A DNA stretch of 64,000 bases from Zoogloeaceae bacterium (lineage in GTDB: Bacteria > Pseudomonadota > Gammaproteobacteria > Burkholderiales > Rhodocyclaceae): positions 558,001-622,000 of the forward strand of contig JACKMC010000001.1 in assembly GCA_024235595.1 (NCBI GenBank), read 5' to 3'. Every line of letters begins with the position of its first letter. The first letter of the stretch is position 1. The notes under the pieces were generated by a model. It was not told the origin of the DNA. It ran no database searches and worked only from the letters and a program-made list of their open reading frames with translations. The position numbers were made by a program, and so were the translations under genes. Below, in pieces: positions 27,657 through 37,126 of the stretch.

Positions 27657-28700
27657 TTACCGTTCCGTCACTCCGGCGGACTCGAAGCTCGCCATCTCGT
27701 TGAGAAAATTCACCGCCGCCTGCACCAGCGGCCAGGCCAGCGCGGCGCCGGTGCCTTCGCCGAGGCGCAGGTCGAGCTGCATCAACGGTTCGACGCCGAG
27801 GTGGCGGTGCTGGATGGCGTGGCCGGGTTCCTGCGAGCGGTGGGCGAAGATGCAGTAGGGCAGGAGCCGGGGGGCGAGGGCGTGGGCGACCAGCAGCGCC
27901 GAGGTGACGATGAAGCCGTCGATCAGCAGCACCATGCGCCGCTCGGCTGCGCCCAGCATCGCGCCGGCCATCATCGCGATCTCGAAGCCGCCGTACTCGG
28001 CAAGCACCGCGAGTGGATCGGTAGGACGTCCGCCTCGCGCCAGCGCCGTGGCGAGCAGACTGCGCTTGCGGGCCAGGCCGGCATCGTCGAGCCCGGTGCC
28101 GCGCCCGGTCACCGTCTCGAGCCCGGCGCCGCCGGCTTCGCCGACCAGACAGTGGGTGAGCAGTGAGGCGGCGGCGGTATTGCCGATGCCCATCTCGCCG
28201 AAGCCCACCACGTTGCAGCCGTTCTCAAAGAGATTGTGCGCAAGTTGCCGCCCGCGGGCGATCGCTTCGTCGCGCTGTTCCGGGCTCATCGCGGGCCGTT
28301 CGATGAAGTTCGCGGTGCCGCGGGCGATCTTGGCATCCACCAGGCCGGCGCGTGCGCCGAAGTCGTGGGCTACCCCGGCGTCCACCACGGTGAGGTTCAT
28401 TTCCATCTGCCGCGCAAAGACGTTGATCGCCGCGCCGCCGGCGAGGAAGTTCTCGACCATCTGCCAGGTCACGTCCTGCGGATAGGCCGAGACGCCGGCG
28501 CACGCGGCGCCGTGGTCGCCGGCGAAGACCAGCATTTGCGGCTGCAGCAACTGCGGTTCGAGGCGCTGCTGGATCAGGCCGATCTGCTGCGCCAGTGCCT
28601 CGAGCCGGCCGAGCGCACCAAGCGGCTTGGTCTTGCGGTCGATGCGTTGCTGCAGTGCAGGGGCGATGGCAGGGTCGGGCGCGGAGATGTCGAAGAGCAT
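27657..28700 (-). CDS. cobT: Nicotinate-nucleotide:dimethylbenzimidazole phosphoribosyltransferase
   Basis: A 347-residue cytosolic enzyme that makes alpha-ribazole phosphate from dimethylbenzimidazole and nicotinate mononucleotide. Conserved segments: RIDRKTKPLGALGRLEALA, VFAGDHGAACAGVSAYPQDV, FGEMGIGNTAAASLL, GRGTGLDD and RLGEGTGAALAWPL, which holds the catalytic glutamate. Length matches the family. It lies between cobU and cobS on the same strand. Confidence 0.95.
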   Translation of the reverse strand: MLFDISAPDPAIAPALQQRIDRKTKPLGALGRLEALAQQIGLIQQRLEPQLLQPQMLVFAGDHGAACAGVSAYPQDVTWQMVENFLAGGAAINVFARQMEMNLTVVDAGVAHDFGARAGLVDAKIARGTANFIERPAMSPEQRDEAIARGRQLAHNLFENGCNVVGFGEMGIGNTAAASLLTHCLVGEAGGAGLETVTGRGTGLDDAGLARKRSLLATALARGGRPTDPLAVLAEYGGFEIAMMAGAMLGAAERRMVLLIDGFIVTSALLVAHALAPRLLPYCIFAHRSQEPGHAIQHRHLGVEPLMQLDLRLGEGTGAALAWPLVQAAVNFLNEMASFESAGVTER

Positions 28701-28779
28701 GCAGGTGGGGCCTCGGGCTGTCGGCTTGGAGGGTGGCGGCGGATGTTAGCACGCGGCCATCGCGCCCTTGCGCCGCCGC

Positions 28780-29328
28780 TCAGGGTGCCTTGAGCACCAT
28801 CGGCAGGCCGGCGGCGACGAAGGTGACGCGCTCGCACAGCGCCGCGAGCTCCTGGTTGAGTCGCCCGGCCTCGTCGCGGAACAGCCGGCCGAGCGGGGTT
28901 TCGGGCACCAGCCCGAGGCCGACCTCGTTGGACACCAGGATGATCCGCCCCGGCAGGGCCGGCAGCGCAGCCTGCAAGGCCTCGCGTTCGGCGACCAGTT
29001 CGGTGAGCGTATCGGCATCGTGGGGCGCCTCGAGGTGCGCGGCGCCGGTCATGAGATTGGCCAGCCACATGGTCAGGCAATCGACGACTACGCAGCGTTC
29101 GACCGCGCATTCGCGCTGCAGTGTCTCGGCCAGCCCGCGCGAGGCCTCCACGGTGCGCCAGACCGCCGGGCGGTCGGCCCGGTGACGCTCGATGCGCGCG
29201 GCCATCTCGGGGTCGAGCGCTTCGGCGGTGGCGATCACGGTAACCGGCAGAGCGCTCGCCGCGGCGGTCCGTTCGGCGAGCCGGCTCTTGCCCGAGCGGG
29301 CGCCACCGAGGATGAGTTCGCAGGTCAT
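28780..29328 (-). CDS. cobU: Adenosylcobinamide kinase/guanylyltransferase
   Basis: A 182-residue enzyme that phosphorylates adenosylcobinamide and transfers GMP to it. The P-loop is LILGGARSGKSRLAE (residues 5-19), followed by ATAEALDPEMAARIERH with the guanylated His, VVVDCLTMWLANLM and ILVSNEVGLGLVPETPLGRL. The ATG at 29328 is chosen over the longer frame because the P-loop then sits at the usual distance from the N-terminus. It is divergent from the riboswitch-btuB unit; the shared intergenic region probably holds both promoters. Confidence 0.93.
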   Translation of the reverse strand: MTCELILGGARSGKSRLAERTAAASALPVTVIATAEALDPEMAARIERHRADRPAVWRTVEASRGLAETLQRECAVERCVVVDCLTMWLANLMTGAAHLEAPHDADTLTELVAEREALQAALPALPGRIILVSNEVGLGLVPETPLGRLFRDEAGRLNQELAALCERVTFVAAGLPMVLKAP

Positions 29329-29419
29329 GGGGTGGGGGTTCTTTTCCTGAAGGGTCCCAAAACGGGAACCTGATGCGCTATTATCCACGTCTTGCCGCCT
29401 TCGGGTGGCAGCAGGAATT

Positions 29420-29632
29420 CAGGTGCCCGCCGGACCTTCCGGTCCGCGGGTTAAACGGGAAACAGGTGCGCGAGCGTCGCTCGCAAGGCCTGTGCTGCCC
29501 CCGCAACGGTAAGTGGACGCAAGCTGCATCCAACCGCCACTGGACGACAAGTCTGGGAAGGCGATGCATCCGGTCCGGCAAGGCCTCGAGCCTGCCGGCC
29601 CAGTCCATGAGCCCGGATACCGGCCCGGATTC
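29420..29632 (+). promoter_or_regulatory. Cobalamin (B12) riboswitch upstream of btuB
   Basis: The leader carries the class-defining elements in order: GGTGCCC (P1/P2 start, about 29422), CGGGAAACAGGTG (29456-29468), the B12 box GCTGCCCCCGCAACGGTAA (29494-29512), TCTGGGAAGG (29551-29560) and GAGCCCGGATACCGGCCC (29609-29626). Adenosylcobalamin binding normally represses expression, here of btuB and the genes behind it. A possible -10 box TATTAT lies at 29379-29384. The about 160 bases between the aptamer and the ATG hold the expression platform; no clear terminator T-run is seen, so control of translation is likelier. Confidence 0.93.
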
Positions 29633-29791
29633 CCGGGCGTGTCGTGTCGACGCGCCACAGGCAGAAGTGCTGCGGGGTAGCAGCGACGGGTGCGGTATTC
29701 CTGCTCCTTCGATTGCTCCCCCATGGCGCTTCCATTTGCATCGGGCCGGTTCGGTGCGGGGACGCAGCCGCCGGCCGCAGGGAGTCGAACA

Positions 29792-31609
29792 ATGAAAATC
29801 CGTCTTTCCGCCATGGCGATCGCCTTCGCCTGGCCCTCTATCGCGCCGGCCGCCGAGATGGTGGTGGCGCTGGCCGAAACCGTGGTCACCGCCACCCGCC
29901 AGGAAGCGCGTGCCAACGAAGTGATGGCCAGCGTCGAGGTGATCGACCGCGAGACCATCGAGCAGTCCGGCCAGTCCTCCATCACCGACCTGCTGTCAGG
30001 CCACCCCGGGATTCGCATCTCGACCAATGGCGGCCCGGGTGCTTCGTCGAGCATCTTCATGCGTGGGGCCGAGTCGCGCCATACCCTGGTGCTGGTCGAT
30101 GGCATGCGCATCAACACCGCCACCACCGGCCAGCCCTCGCTGGAAATCATTCCGCTCGCCAGCGTCGAGCGCATCGAGATCCTGCGCGGCCCGGCGAGCT
30201 TCCTGTATGGCTCGGAAGCGATCGGCGGGGTGATCCAGATCTTCACCCGCAGGGGCGTGGAAGGCGTGCGTCCCGAGCTCTTCGTGGGCGTCGGCAGCAA
30301 CAACACCCGCGAGGTCGATGCCAGCGTGGCAGGTGGCAGCGGTCGCCTGAGCTACAGCCTCGGCGCCGGCTACACCGAGACCGACGGCATCAACTCGAAC
30401 CCCGATCCGGTCAAGCAGCCGTTCTATTACCAGCCCGACCGCGACGGCTATCGCAATACGCATTTCAATGCCAGCGCCAGCCTCGGCTTCCGGGCACGGG
30501 ATGAAATCGGCGCCACCGTGCTGCGCACCGAGGGGCGCAATCGCTACGACGCCTTCGGCACCGATTACGATGCCTACCTCGACAAGACCGTGACGAGTCT
30601 CGGTGTGTACATGATCAACGAGCTCGCCAGCGGCTGGACCAGCACCCTGCGTGTCGGCGCCAGCGAGGACTCGCTCGAGAGTCATGGTTCCGCGGCTGCG
30701 CCTGACGAGTTCAGGACCCGCCAGCGCCAGTTCATGTGGCAGCACGATGTGAAGCTGCCGCTAGGCAGCCTGCTGGCCGCCTACGAGCACCTCGAGCAAA
30801 AGGTCGACGGCACCACGGCCTACACGGTCGACAGCCGCCATATCAACTCCCTGTTGCTGGGCTGGGGCGCAAAGCTTGCCAGCCACTTCGTGCAGGCAAA
30901 CCTGCGTCACGACGACAACTCGCAGTTCGGCGGCAAGACCACCGGTCACCTCGGCTACGGCTATCAACTCAGTCCCGAGTGGCGCGCACGGGCCAGCATC
31001 TCGACCGCCTTCAATGCACCGACCTTCAACCAGCTCTACTGGCCGGATACCGGGTTCGGTGGCGGCAACCCGGATCTCAAGCCCGAGAAGGCGCTCAACC
31101 GCGAGGTCGGCCTCAACTGGGAACGTGGCGTGCATGCCGTGTCGCTGACCTATTACAACAACAAGGTGCGCGACCTCATCGCCGGCTGGCCGCCCGCCAA
31201 CGTGAACAAGGCCAGGCTCGAAGGTGTCGAGATCGGCTATAGCGGCGAGGCCTTCGGCTATCGCCTGGCTGCGGGGGCGGACTTTCTCGATGCCCGCAAC
31301 GAAGAGACCGACAAGCGCCTGCCGCGTCGCGGCGAGCAGGTGTTCTACCTCAAGCTCTCGCGTCAGCAGGGGCCGTGGAACTGGGGCATGGACTGGAATG
31401 CCGAGGGACGGCGCTACGACAACGTGAGCAACAGCCTTAAGATGGGCGGCTATGCGCTACTCGACGCCTTCGTCCATTACCGTTTCTCGCGCGACTGGCG
31501 CATCGAGGCACGCGCCAACAACCTGCTCGACAAGCGTTACGAGACCGCCTGGGGGTATGGCACCGAGGGCCGCAACGTCTTCGTGGGCCTGCGCTACACC
31601 CCGCTGTAA
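29792..31609 (+). CDS. btuB: TonB-dependent cobalamin receptor
   Basis: A 605-residue outer-membrane beta-barrel. A signal peptide (MKIRLSAMAIAFAWPS..., cleavage near APAAE) precedes the TonB box ETVVTATR. The plug domain holds VEVIDRETIEQSG, LSGHPGIRISTNGGPG and VLVDGMRIN; LRGPASFLYGSEAIGGVIQI marks its end. The C-terminus ends in an aromatic-rich strand (VFVGLRYTPL). It takes up cobalamin with TonB energy. The ATG follows GGGAGTCGAACA. The riboswitch in its leader supports the substrate. Confidence 0.93.
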   Translation: MKIRLSAMAIAFAWPSIAPAAEMVVALAETVVTATRQEARANEVMASVEVIDRETIEQSGQSSITDLLSGHPGIRISTNGGPGASSSIFMRGAESRHTLVLVDGMRINTATTGQPSLEIIPLASVERIEILRGPASFLYGSEAIGGVIQIFTRRGVEGVRPELFVGVGSNNTREVDASVAGGSGRLSYSLGAGYTETDGINSNPDPVKQPFYYQPDRDGYRNTHFNASASLGFRARDEIGATVLRTEGRNRYDAFGTDYDAYLDKTVTSLGVYMINELASGWTSTLRVGASEDSLESHGSAAAPDEFRTRQRQFMWQHDVKLPLGSLLAAYEHLEQKVDGTTAYTVDSRHINSLLLGWGAKLASHFVQANLRHDDNSQFGGKTTGHLGYGYQLSPEWRARASISTAFNAPTFNQLYWPDTGFGGGNPDLKPEKALNREVGLNWERGVHAVSLTYYNNKVRDLIAGWPPANVNKARLEGVEIGYSGEAFGYRLAAGADFLDARNEETDKRLPRRGEQVFYLKLSRQQGPWNWGMDWNAEGRRYDNVSNSLKMGGYALLDAFVHYRFSRDWRIEARANNLLDKRYETAWGYGTEGRNVFVGLRYTPL

Positions 31610-31618
31610 GGGCGGCCG

Positions 31619-32641
31619 GTGGCATCCGCAGTTCATCTCGCGGGCCTCGCCCGGATGAGTCCACCGGGCTCGCGGCGCGCGCTGCTGTCGCTGGTCGGCC
31701 TCGCCCTGGCCGGTGCGCTGTGCCTGCTGTGGGCGCTGGCGGCGGGCGAGATCGCGGTGCCGCTGGGCGACGTCTTCGATGCGCTCGCCGGTGGCGGCGA
31801 CGGCATGCAAGTCGCCATCATCCGCGAGCTGCGCCTGCCGCGCGCCATCGCCGCCTTTGCCTGCGGCGGGCTGCTGGCGCTGGCCGGTGCCTTGATGCAG
31901 GTGTTGCTCAGGAACCCGCTCGCCGATCCCTATGTGCTGGGCATCTCGGGCGGCGCGGCGGTGGGGGCGCTGGCGGCGATGACCCTCGGCCTGGTGTCGT
32001 GGATGGTGGATGGCGCGGCCTTCGTCGGGGCGCTGTCGGCGATGGCGCTGGTGTTCGGCCTGTCGCGCGGCGATGGGGCGTGGACCCAGACCCGTCTGCT
32101 GCTCACCGGGGTGATCGTCGCCGCCGGCTGCGGTGCGGTGGTGAGCATGATGCTCGCCCTGGCGCCCGACACCCGGGTGCAGTCGATGCTGTTCTGGCTG
32201 ATGGGCGACGCCTCGGGGGCGTCCCGGCCGTGGCCGGCGCTGGCACTGCTGGCGCTCGGGCTGCTGGTGGCGATGCCTTTCTCGCGCGAGCTCAACGTGC
32301 TGGCGCGCGGCGAACTGGGCGCCCGGGCGCTGGGCGTGCCGGTCGAGCGGCTGCGGCTGCTGGTCTATGTGCTGGCCTCGCTGCTCACTGCGGTGTCGGT
32401 GACCCAGGTCGGCTCGGTGGGCTTCGTCGGGCTGGTGGTGCCCCACCTGATCCGCCTCGCCCTGGGCAACGACCAGCGCCTGCTGCTGCCAGCCGCCACG
32501 CTGGCCGGTGGCGCGCTGCTGACGGCCGCCGATACCGCCGCCCGCACGGTGATCGCGCCGATGCAGTTGCCGGTCGGGGTGCTCACCGCGCTGATCGGGG
32601 TGCCGGTGTTCCTGTTCCTGCTGGCCAGGCATCCGCGTTGA
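31619..32641 (+). CDS. btuC: Cobalamin ABC transporter permease (FecCD family)
   Basis: A 340-residue protein with about ten membrane helices. ELRLPRAIAAFACGGLLALAG and MQVLLRNPLADPYVLGISGG are the classic BtuC/FecCD signatures; GSVGFVGLVVPHLIRL is the cytoplasmic loop that contacts the ATPase. It moves cobalamin from the periplasm to the cytoplasm. A GTG start at 31619 has AAGG 7 bases upstream; an ATG at 31655 is an alternative. It is 9 bases from btuB. No periplasmic BtuF gene follows here. Confidence 0.92.
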   Translation: MASAVHLAGLARMSPPGSRRALLSLVGLALAGALCLLWALAAGEIAVPLGDVFDALAGGGDGMQVAIIRELRLPRAIAAFACGGLLALAGALMQVLLRNPLADPYVLGISGGAAVGALAAMTLGLVSWMVDGAAFVGALSAMALVFGLSRGDGAWTQTRLLLTGVIVAAGCGAVVSMMLALAPDTRVQSMLFWLMGDASGASRPWPALALLALGLLVAMPFSRELNVLARGELGARALGVPVERLRLLVYVLASLLTAVSVTQVGSVGFVGLVVPHLIRLALGNDQRLLLPAATLAGGALLTAADTAARTVIAPMQLPVGVLTALIGVPVFLFLLARHPR

Positions 32642-32655
32642 AGGCGGTGGAGGTG

Positions 32656-32708
32656 GTGATTGGTCATTGGGGTGAAGGCGGTGATTGGTGATGGGGGGGT
32701 GGGGATTG

Positions 32709-32711
<3 letters not shown>
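32656..32711 (+). repeat. GTGATTGGT-type repeat between btuC and btuD
   Basis: The phrase GTGATTGGTCATTGG (32656-32670) and GTGATTGGTGAT (32681-32692) lie in the short gap before btuD. They resemble the tandem GTGATTG array and its inverted phrase beside cobT, 5 kb away, on which the same words occur. The start region of btuD overlaps it. Confidence 0.6.
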
Positions 32712-33482
<771 letters not shown>

Positions 33483-33484
33483 AG

Positions 33485-34102
33485 ATGACCGACGACACCC
33501 AAGACAAGGACCGCGACCAGCGCCACAAGGAGCGCATGGCGAAGAAGAAGGCGGTGGTCGATGCCGCCATCGCCGGCGCCCCCGACGAGCGCGGCGTCCT
33601 GCTGGTGAACACCGGCAACGGCAAGGGCAAGTCCAGCGCCGGCTTCGGCCTGGTGGCGCGCGCCATCGGCCACGGCATGAAGGTCGGCGTGGTGCAGTTC
33701 ATCAAGGGCCGCTCCGATACCGGCGAGGAAGCCTTCTTCCGGCGCCAGCCCGAGGTGGCCTGGCATGTCATGGGCGAGGGCTTTACCTGGGAGACCCAGG
33801 ACCGTGCCCGCGACGTGGCCACCGCCGAAGCCGCCTGGCAGCAGGCCTGTACGCTGCTGCGCGACCCCGCCATCGGCCTGGTGGTGCTCGATGAGCTCAA
33901 CATCGCGCTCAAGTACCAATACCTCGATGCCGAGCGTGTCACCGCAGACATCCTCGCCCGTCCGCAGCACCAGCATGTGGTGGTCACCGGCCGCGCTGCG
34001 CCACAGGTACTGATCGATGCCGCCGATACCGTGACCGAGATGGCGCTGGTCAAGCATGCCTTCAAGGCCGGTCTCAAGGCCATGCCCGGGATGGAATTCT
34101 GA
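33485..34102 (+). CDS. cobO: Cob(I)yrinic acid a,c-diamide adenosyltransferase (CobO/BtuR)
   Basis: A 205-residue ATP:corrinoid adenosyltransferase. The modified P-loop VNTGNGKGKSSAGFGLVARA, then VVQFIKGRSDTGEE, GLVVLDELNIALKYQYLD and VVVTGRAAPQVLIDAADTVTEM are diagnostic. The acidic, charged N-terminus (TDDTQDKDRDQRHKERM) is usual. It attaches the adenosyl group to salvaged or newly made corrinoids. Its ATG is two bases after the btuD stop, so it is in the riboswitch-controlled unit. Confidence 0.95.
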   Translation: MTDDTQDKDRDQRHKERMAKKKAVVDAAIAGAPDERGVLLVNTGNGKGKSSAGFGLVARAIGHGMKVGVVQFIKGRSDTGEEAFFRRQPEVAWHVMGEGFTWETQDRARDVATAEAAWQQACTLLRDPAIGLVVLDELNIALKYQYLDAERVTADILARPQHQHVVVTGRAAPQVLIDAADTVTEMALVKHAFKAGLKAMPGMEF

Positions 34103-34225
34103 GCGCCGCAAGACCCGCCCGGGGCGGCGCAGGCCCCCCATCCCCGGGGGAGAATCTGCGTCGCGCCATGCCGTGCCCTGGCGCTCCGCGCAACTGCGGG
34201 CAGCGTCAAACGGTGCCCGTCGCTG

Positions 34226-34234
34226 TGCTATCCT
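34226..34234 (+). promoter_or_regulatory. Possible extended -10 element before the CobL-like gene
   Basis: TGCTATCCT has the TGn extension and a TATCCT hexamer, 77 bases before the ATG at 34311, in a 208-base gap after cobO. The -35 region is a poor match. The gene could also be read through from cobO. The gap is otherwise GC-rich with short inverted GGGGC/GCCCC tracts. Confidence 0.25.
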
Positions 34235-34310
34235 GCGGCCCCCAAACGCCGATGGCGTCCGACCCTTGCGCGGTCGTGCTTTTCCCTCTGGCCGACGCGC
34301 CCAGGCAGCA

Positions 34311-36230
34311 ATGAACGATCAAGATCTCTCCGCCCCCGACCTCCCGCCCGAAGCCACGCCGCCCGAAGCCGTGGCCAGCGAACCAGCAAAGCGCAAACGC
34401 CCGCCAGCGCGCAATAAGGCCGCCACCGCGACAGATGCGGACGCTGCGCCGGCCAAGCCCGCGCGGCGCAGTCGCAAGAGCGTCGCGCCGGTCGACGACG
34501 GACCGGCGCAGCAGCGCGTGCCTGCGCCATCCGAAGATGCTCCCGCCAGGAAGGCCCCGGCGCGCAAGCGCGCGCCGCGCAAATCCAGCAAGGCGAGCGC
34601 GGCGGCGGACACCGCCCCGGTTGTGGAGAGCCCTGCCAGCACCGCGCCCGACCCCCTCGCCGGCGCACTCGACGTGCCGGCCGAAGCCGCCGAGGCGCCG
34701 GCTGTCTTGCCTGCCGATGCCGGGACGCCAGCAAAGAGCGCCTCGCTCGGGGACTCGCAGCTTGTGTCGGCGGAACACGCGGGCGAGGTCGAGCCGCAGT
34801 CCGATGCGCTCGCCGCTGGCGAGGTGGATGAAGACGACGCCGCGGAAACGGCCGAAGCCTTGGGCGACGCTCCAGCGCGGCGCAAACGCCGCCGAAGGAA
34901 GCGCAAGGATCGTGACCTTGCAGAGGGCGAGGCGGCAGCCGCCGACCCGCAGCCGCTGCTGCCCGACCTGAGCGTCGACGAACCAGCCGATGTGGCCTGC
35001 GAGGCGCTCGCGGCCCGGCCGAAGCCGGCGGTCGCATCCGGCAGGGTCGAGGTGATCGGTTTCGACGCCGCTCGTGGGCTGGCCGAACTGGACCGCGCGA
35101 GCCTGGTCAATGCCGAGCATGTCCTGGCCGACGCCGCGCTCGTGTCGCAGCTGTCACTGCCCGCGACCTCGACGGTCGAGACGCTCCCGGCGCGTATCGA
35201 CGCGCTGCTGCAGCGGCTCGCCGCGCTCGCCGACAGGCGTGTCGCGGTGGTGACATGCGGCGATCCCGCCTGCGAGGGGCCGGGCCGTGAACTGCTGGCC
35301 GCGCTCGGGCCTGCGCGCATCGAATTGCGTCCGGCGGTAGGCCGGGTGCAGGCGGCGCTGGCGAGGGTCGGTTTGGCGCTCGACGAGGCGATGCGTGTCG
35401 ACCTGGCTGCGGTGGGGCTTGCGGGCCTGGTGGCGCGGCTGCGCGGCGGACGCCTCTACGCGGTGACGCTCGATCACGGCACCAGGCCGCAGGATATCGG
35501 GCGCCGCCTGGAAGCGGCGGGTTTCCATCAGGCCCGGGTGTGGCTGCTCGAGCCGGGCGCAGAGGGGCCTGTGCACGCCTTGCTGGGCTTCGAGCTGTCC
35601 GACAGTCGTATCGAATTTACTCCGGGCACGGTGCTGGCGATCTACACCGCGATGGGCGACGGCAGCCTCAACGACTGGCCCGGCGTGGCGGCGACGGCGC
35701 TGCGCCGCGACGCGCTGCCCGAGGCGCTGAGGCTGTTGGCGCTGGCATGGTTGCAGCCGACGGCCGAGGACGGTGGCTGGGCGATCGAGCCCGGGGAGGT
35801 GGCAGTGGCGATCGACTGGTCGCGCCACCGCCCTGCGGCGCCGGTGTTCGCGATCGGCAGCGAGCCGGCGCAACTGGCGGCGGTGCGCCTCGCCCTGGGT
35901 GCCGGAGAGGGGCTGCAGGCGGTGCGCTCGGGTGCGCACCGCAGCCTCGCCGAGCTGCCCGATCCCGATCTGGTCTTCATCCGCGCCTCCGAGGAACTCG
36001 GCCAGCAGATCCGCACCGCCTGGGAGCGTCTGCTGCCCGGCGGGCGCATGGTGGTGGTGGCCGAGGATGAGCAGGCGCGCGTCGATCTGATGCACTTTGC
36101 CAACCGCACGCAGCCCTGCCGCTGGCAGGAGGTATCGGTGGCCGAAGGCGGCAGCGAAGGCGGACGGCCGCGGCTCGAGCCGGCGCGGGCGGCGCGCATC
36201 ATGCTCTGGAAGAAGCCGCCGCGGGGCTGA
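34311..36230 (+). CDS. CobL-like (CbiE-CbiT-like) protein with long Ala/Lys-rich head, probably non-catalytic
   Basis: A 639-residue protein. Residues 1-240 are low-complexity, rich in Ala, Pro, Lys, Arg and Asp/Glu, with histone-H1-like words (ARKAPARKRAPRKSSKAS) and a strongly basic cluster RRKRRRRKRKDR near 190-202. Residues about 244-430 resemble CbiE, the C5-methylase half of CobL: VEVIGFDAARGLAEL, VVTCGDPACEGPGRELLAAL, LYAVTLDHGTRPQDI. Residues about 450-639 resemble CbiT: LPDPDLVFIRASEEL and AWERLLPGGRMVVVAEDE. The C-terminal 400 residues have CobL length, but the Gly-rich SAM motif of CbiT is missing and the first methylase motif is degraded. It lies between cobO and cobA, which supports a corrinoid link; it may be regulatory or structural. 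Confidence 0.6.
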   Translation: MNDQDLSAPDLPPEATPPEAVASEPAKRKRPPARNKAATATDADAAPAKPARRSRKSVAPVDDGPAQQRVPAPSEDAPARKAPARKRAPRKSSKASAAADTAPVVESPASTAPDPLAGALDVPAEAAEAPAVLPADAGTPAKSASLGDSQLVSAEHAGEVEPQSDALAAGEVDEDDAAETAEALGDAPARRKRRRRKRKDRDLAEGEAAAADPQPLLPDLSVDEPADVACEALAARPKPAVASGRVEVIGFDAARGLAELDRASLVNAEHVLADAALVSQLSLPATSTVETLPARIDALLQRLAALADRRVAVVTCGDPACEGPGRELLAALGPARIELRPAVGRVQAALARVGLALDEAMRVDLAAVGLAGLVARLRGGRLYAVTLDHGTRPQDIGRRLEAAGFHQARVWLLEPGAEGPVHALLGFELSDSRIEFTPGTVLAIYTAMGDGSLNDWPGVAATALRRDALPEALRLLALAWLQPTAEDGGWAIEPGEVAVAIDWSRHRPAAPVFAIGSEPAQLAAVRLALGAGEGLQAVRSGAHRSLAELPDPDLVFIRASEELGQQIRTAWERLLPGGRMVVVAEDEQARVDLMHFANRTQPCRWQEVSVAEGGSEGGRPRLEPARAARIMLWKKPPRG

Positions 36231-36331
36231 CGCCGCGGCGCGGGCATGGTTCCAGCGCGTGCCCGGTGCGGGCATACTGAGCCGGTGCTTTGTCGAATTC
36301 CGGGCCGAGATGCCCGCAGCAGGAGTGGTTC

Positions 36332-37126
36332 ATGTCGCAGCTTTCCCCCCAAGGCATCCGTTCCGGCGCCCGGCCCGGCACCGTATACCTCGTCGGTGCG
36401 GGCCCCGGCGATCCGGAGCTGCTCACGCTGCGCGGCATGCGCCTGCTCGGCGAGGCGGACGTGGTGGTCTACGACAACCTCGTCAGCCAGCCGATCCTGG
36501 ATTTCTCGCCGGCCGGCGCCGAGCGCATCTATGTCGGCAAGAAGGCCGCCGATCACGCGCTGCCGCAGCAGGACATCAATGCGCTGCTGATCCGTCTCGC
36601 CAGCGAAGGCAAGCGGGTGGTGCGCCTCAAGGGTGGCGATCCCTTCGTGTTTGGCCGTGGCGGCGAGGAGTGCGAGGATCTGCTCGAGGCCGGCATTCCC
36701 TTCGAGGTGGTGCCCGGGGTCACCGCCGCGTCGGGAATCTCAGCCTACGCCGGCATTCCGCTGACTCATCGCGACCACGCGCAGGCAGTGGTATTCGCCA
36801 CCGGCTACCTCAAGGACGGCAGCATCGAGCTCGACTGGCCGATGCTGGCGCGGCCCCGACAGACGGTGGTGATCTACATGGGCGTCACCCGCCTCGGCGA
36901 CATCTGCGACCAACTCGTCGCCCATGGGCTGCCGGCGACGACGCCCGCCGCGGTGATCCGCAGCGGTACCACGCCGGCCCAGCAGGTGGTCACCAGTGAC
37001 CTCGCGGGCCTGCAGGCCGCAGTCGCCGCGGCCGGTTTCAAGCCGCCCGCGCTGCTGATCGTCGGCAGTGTGGTGTCGCTGCAGGGCAAGCTCGGCTGGT
37101 TCAGGCCGGGAGACGACCCGGCGTGA
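36332..37126 (+). CDS. cobA: Uroporphyrinogen-III C-methyltransferase (SUMT)
   Basis: A 264-residue SAM enzyme that methylates uroporphyrinogen III twice to precorrin-2, the entry to cobalamin and siroheme. Motifs: VYLVGAGPGDPELLTLRG, DVVVYDNLVS, VVRLKGGDPFVFGRGGEE, VPGVTAASGISAYAGIPLTHR and MGVTRLGDIC. It lacks the CysG dehydrogenase/chelatase part. The ATG at 36332 has AGGAG 8 bases upstream and is preferred to an earlier in-frame codon. cobB overlaps its end. Confidence 0.94.
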   Translation: MSQLSPQGIRSGARPGTVYLVGAGPGDPELLTLRGMRLLGEADVVVYDNLVSQPILDFSPAGAERIYVGKKAADHALPQQDINALLIRLASEGKRVVRLKGGDPFVFGRGGEECEDLLEAGIPFEVVPGVTAASGISAYAGIPLTHRDHAQAVVFATGYLKDGSIELDWPMLARPRQTVVIYMGVTRLGDICDQLVAHGLPATTPAAVIRSGTTPAQQVVTSDLAGLQAAVAAAGFKPPALLIVGSVVSLQGKLGWFRPGDDPA

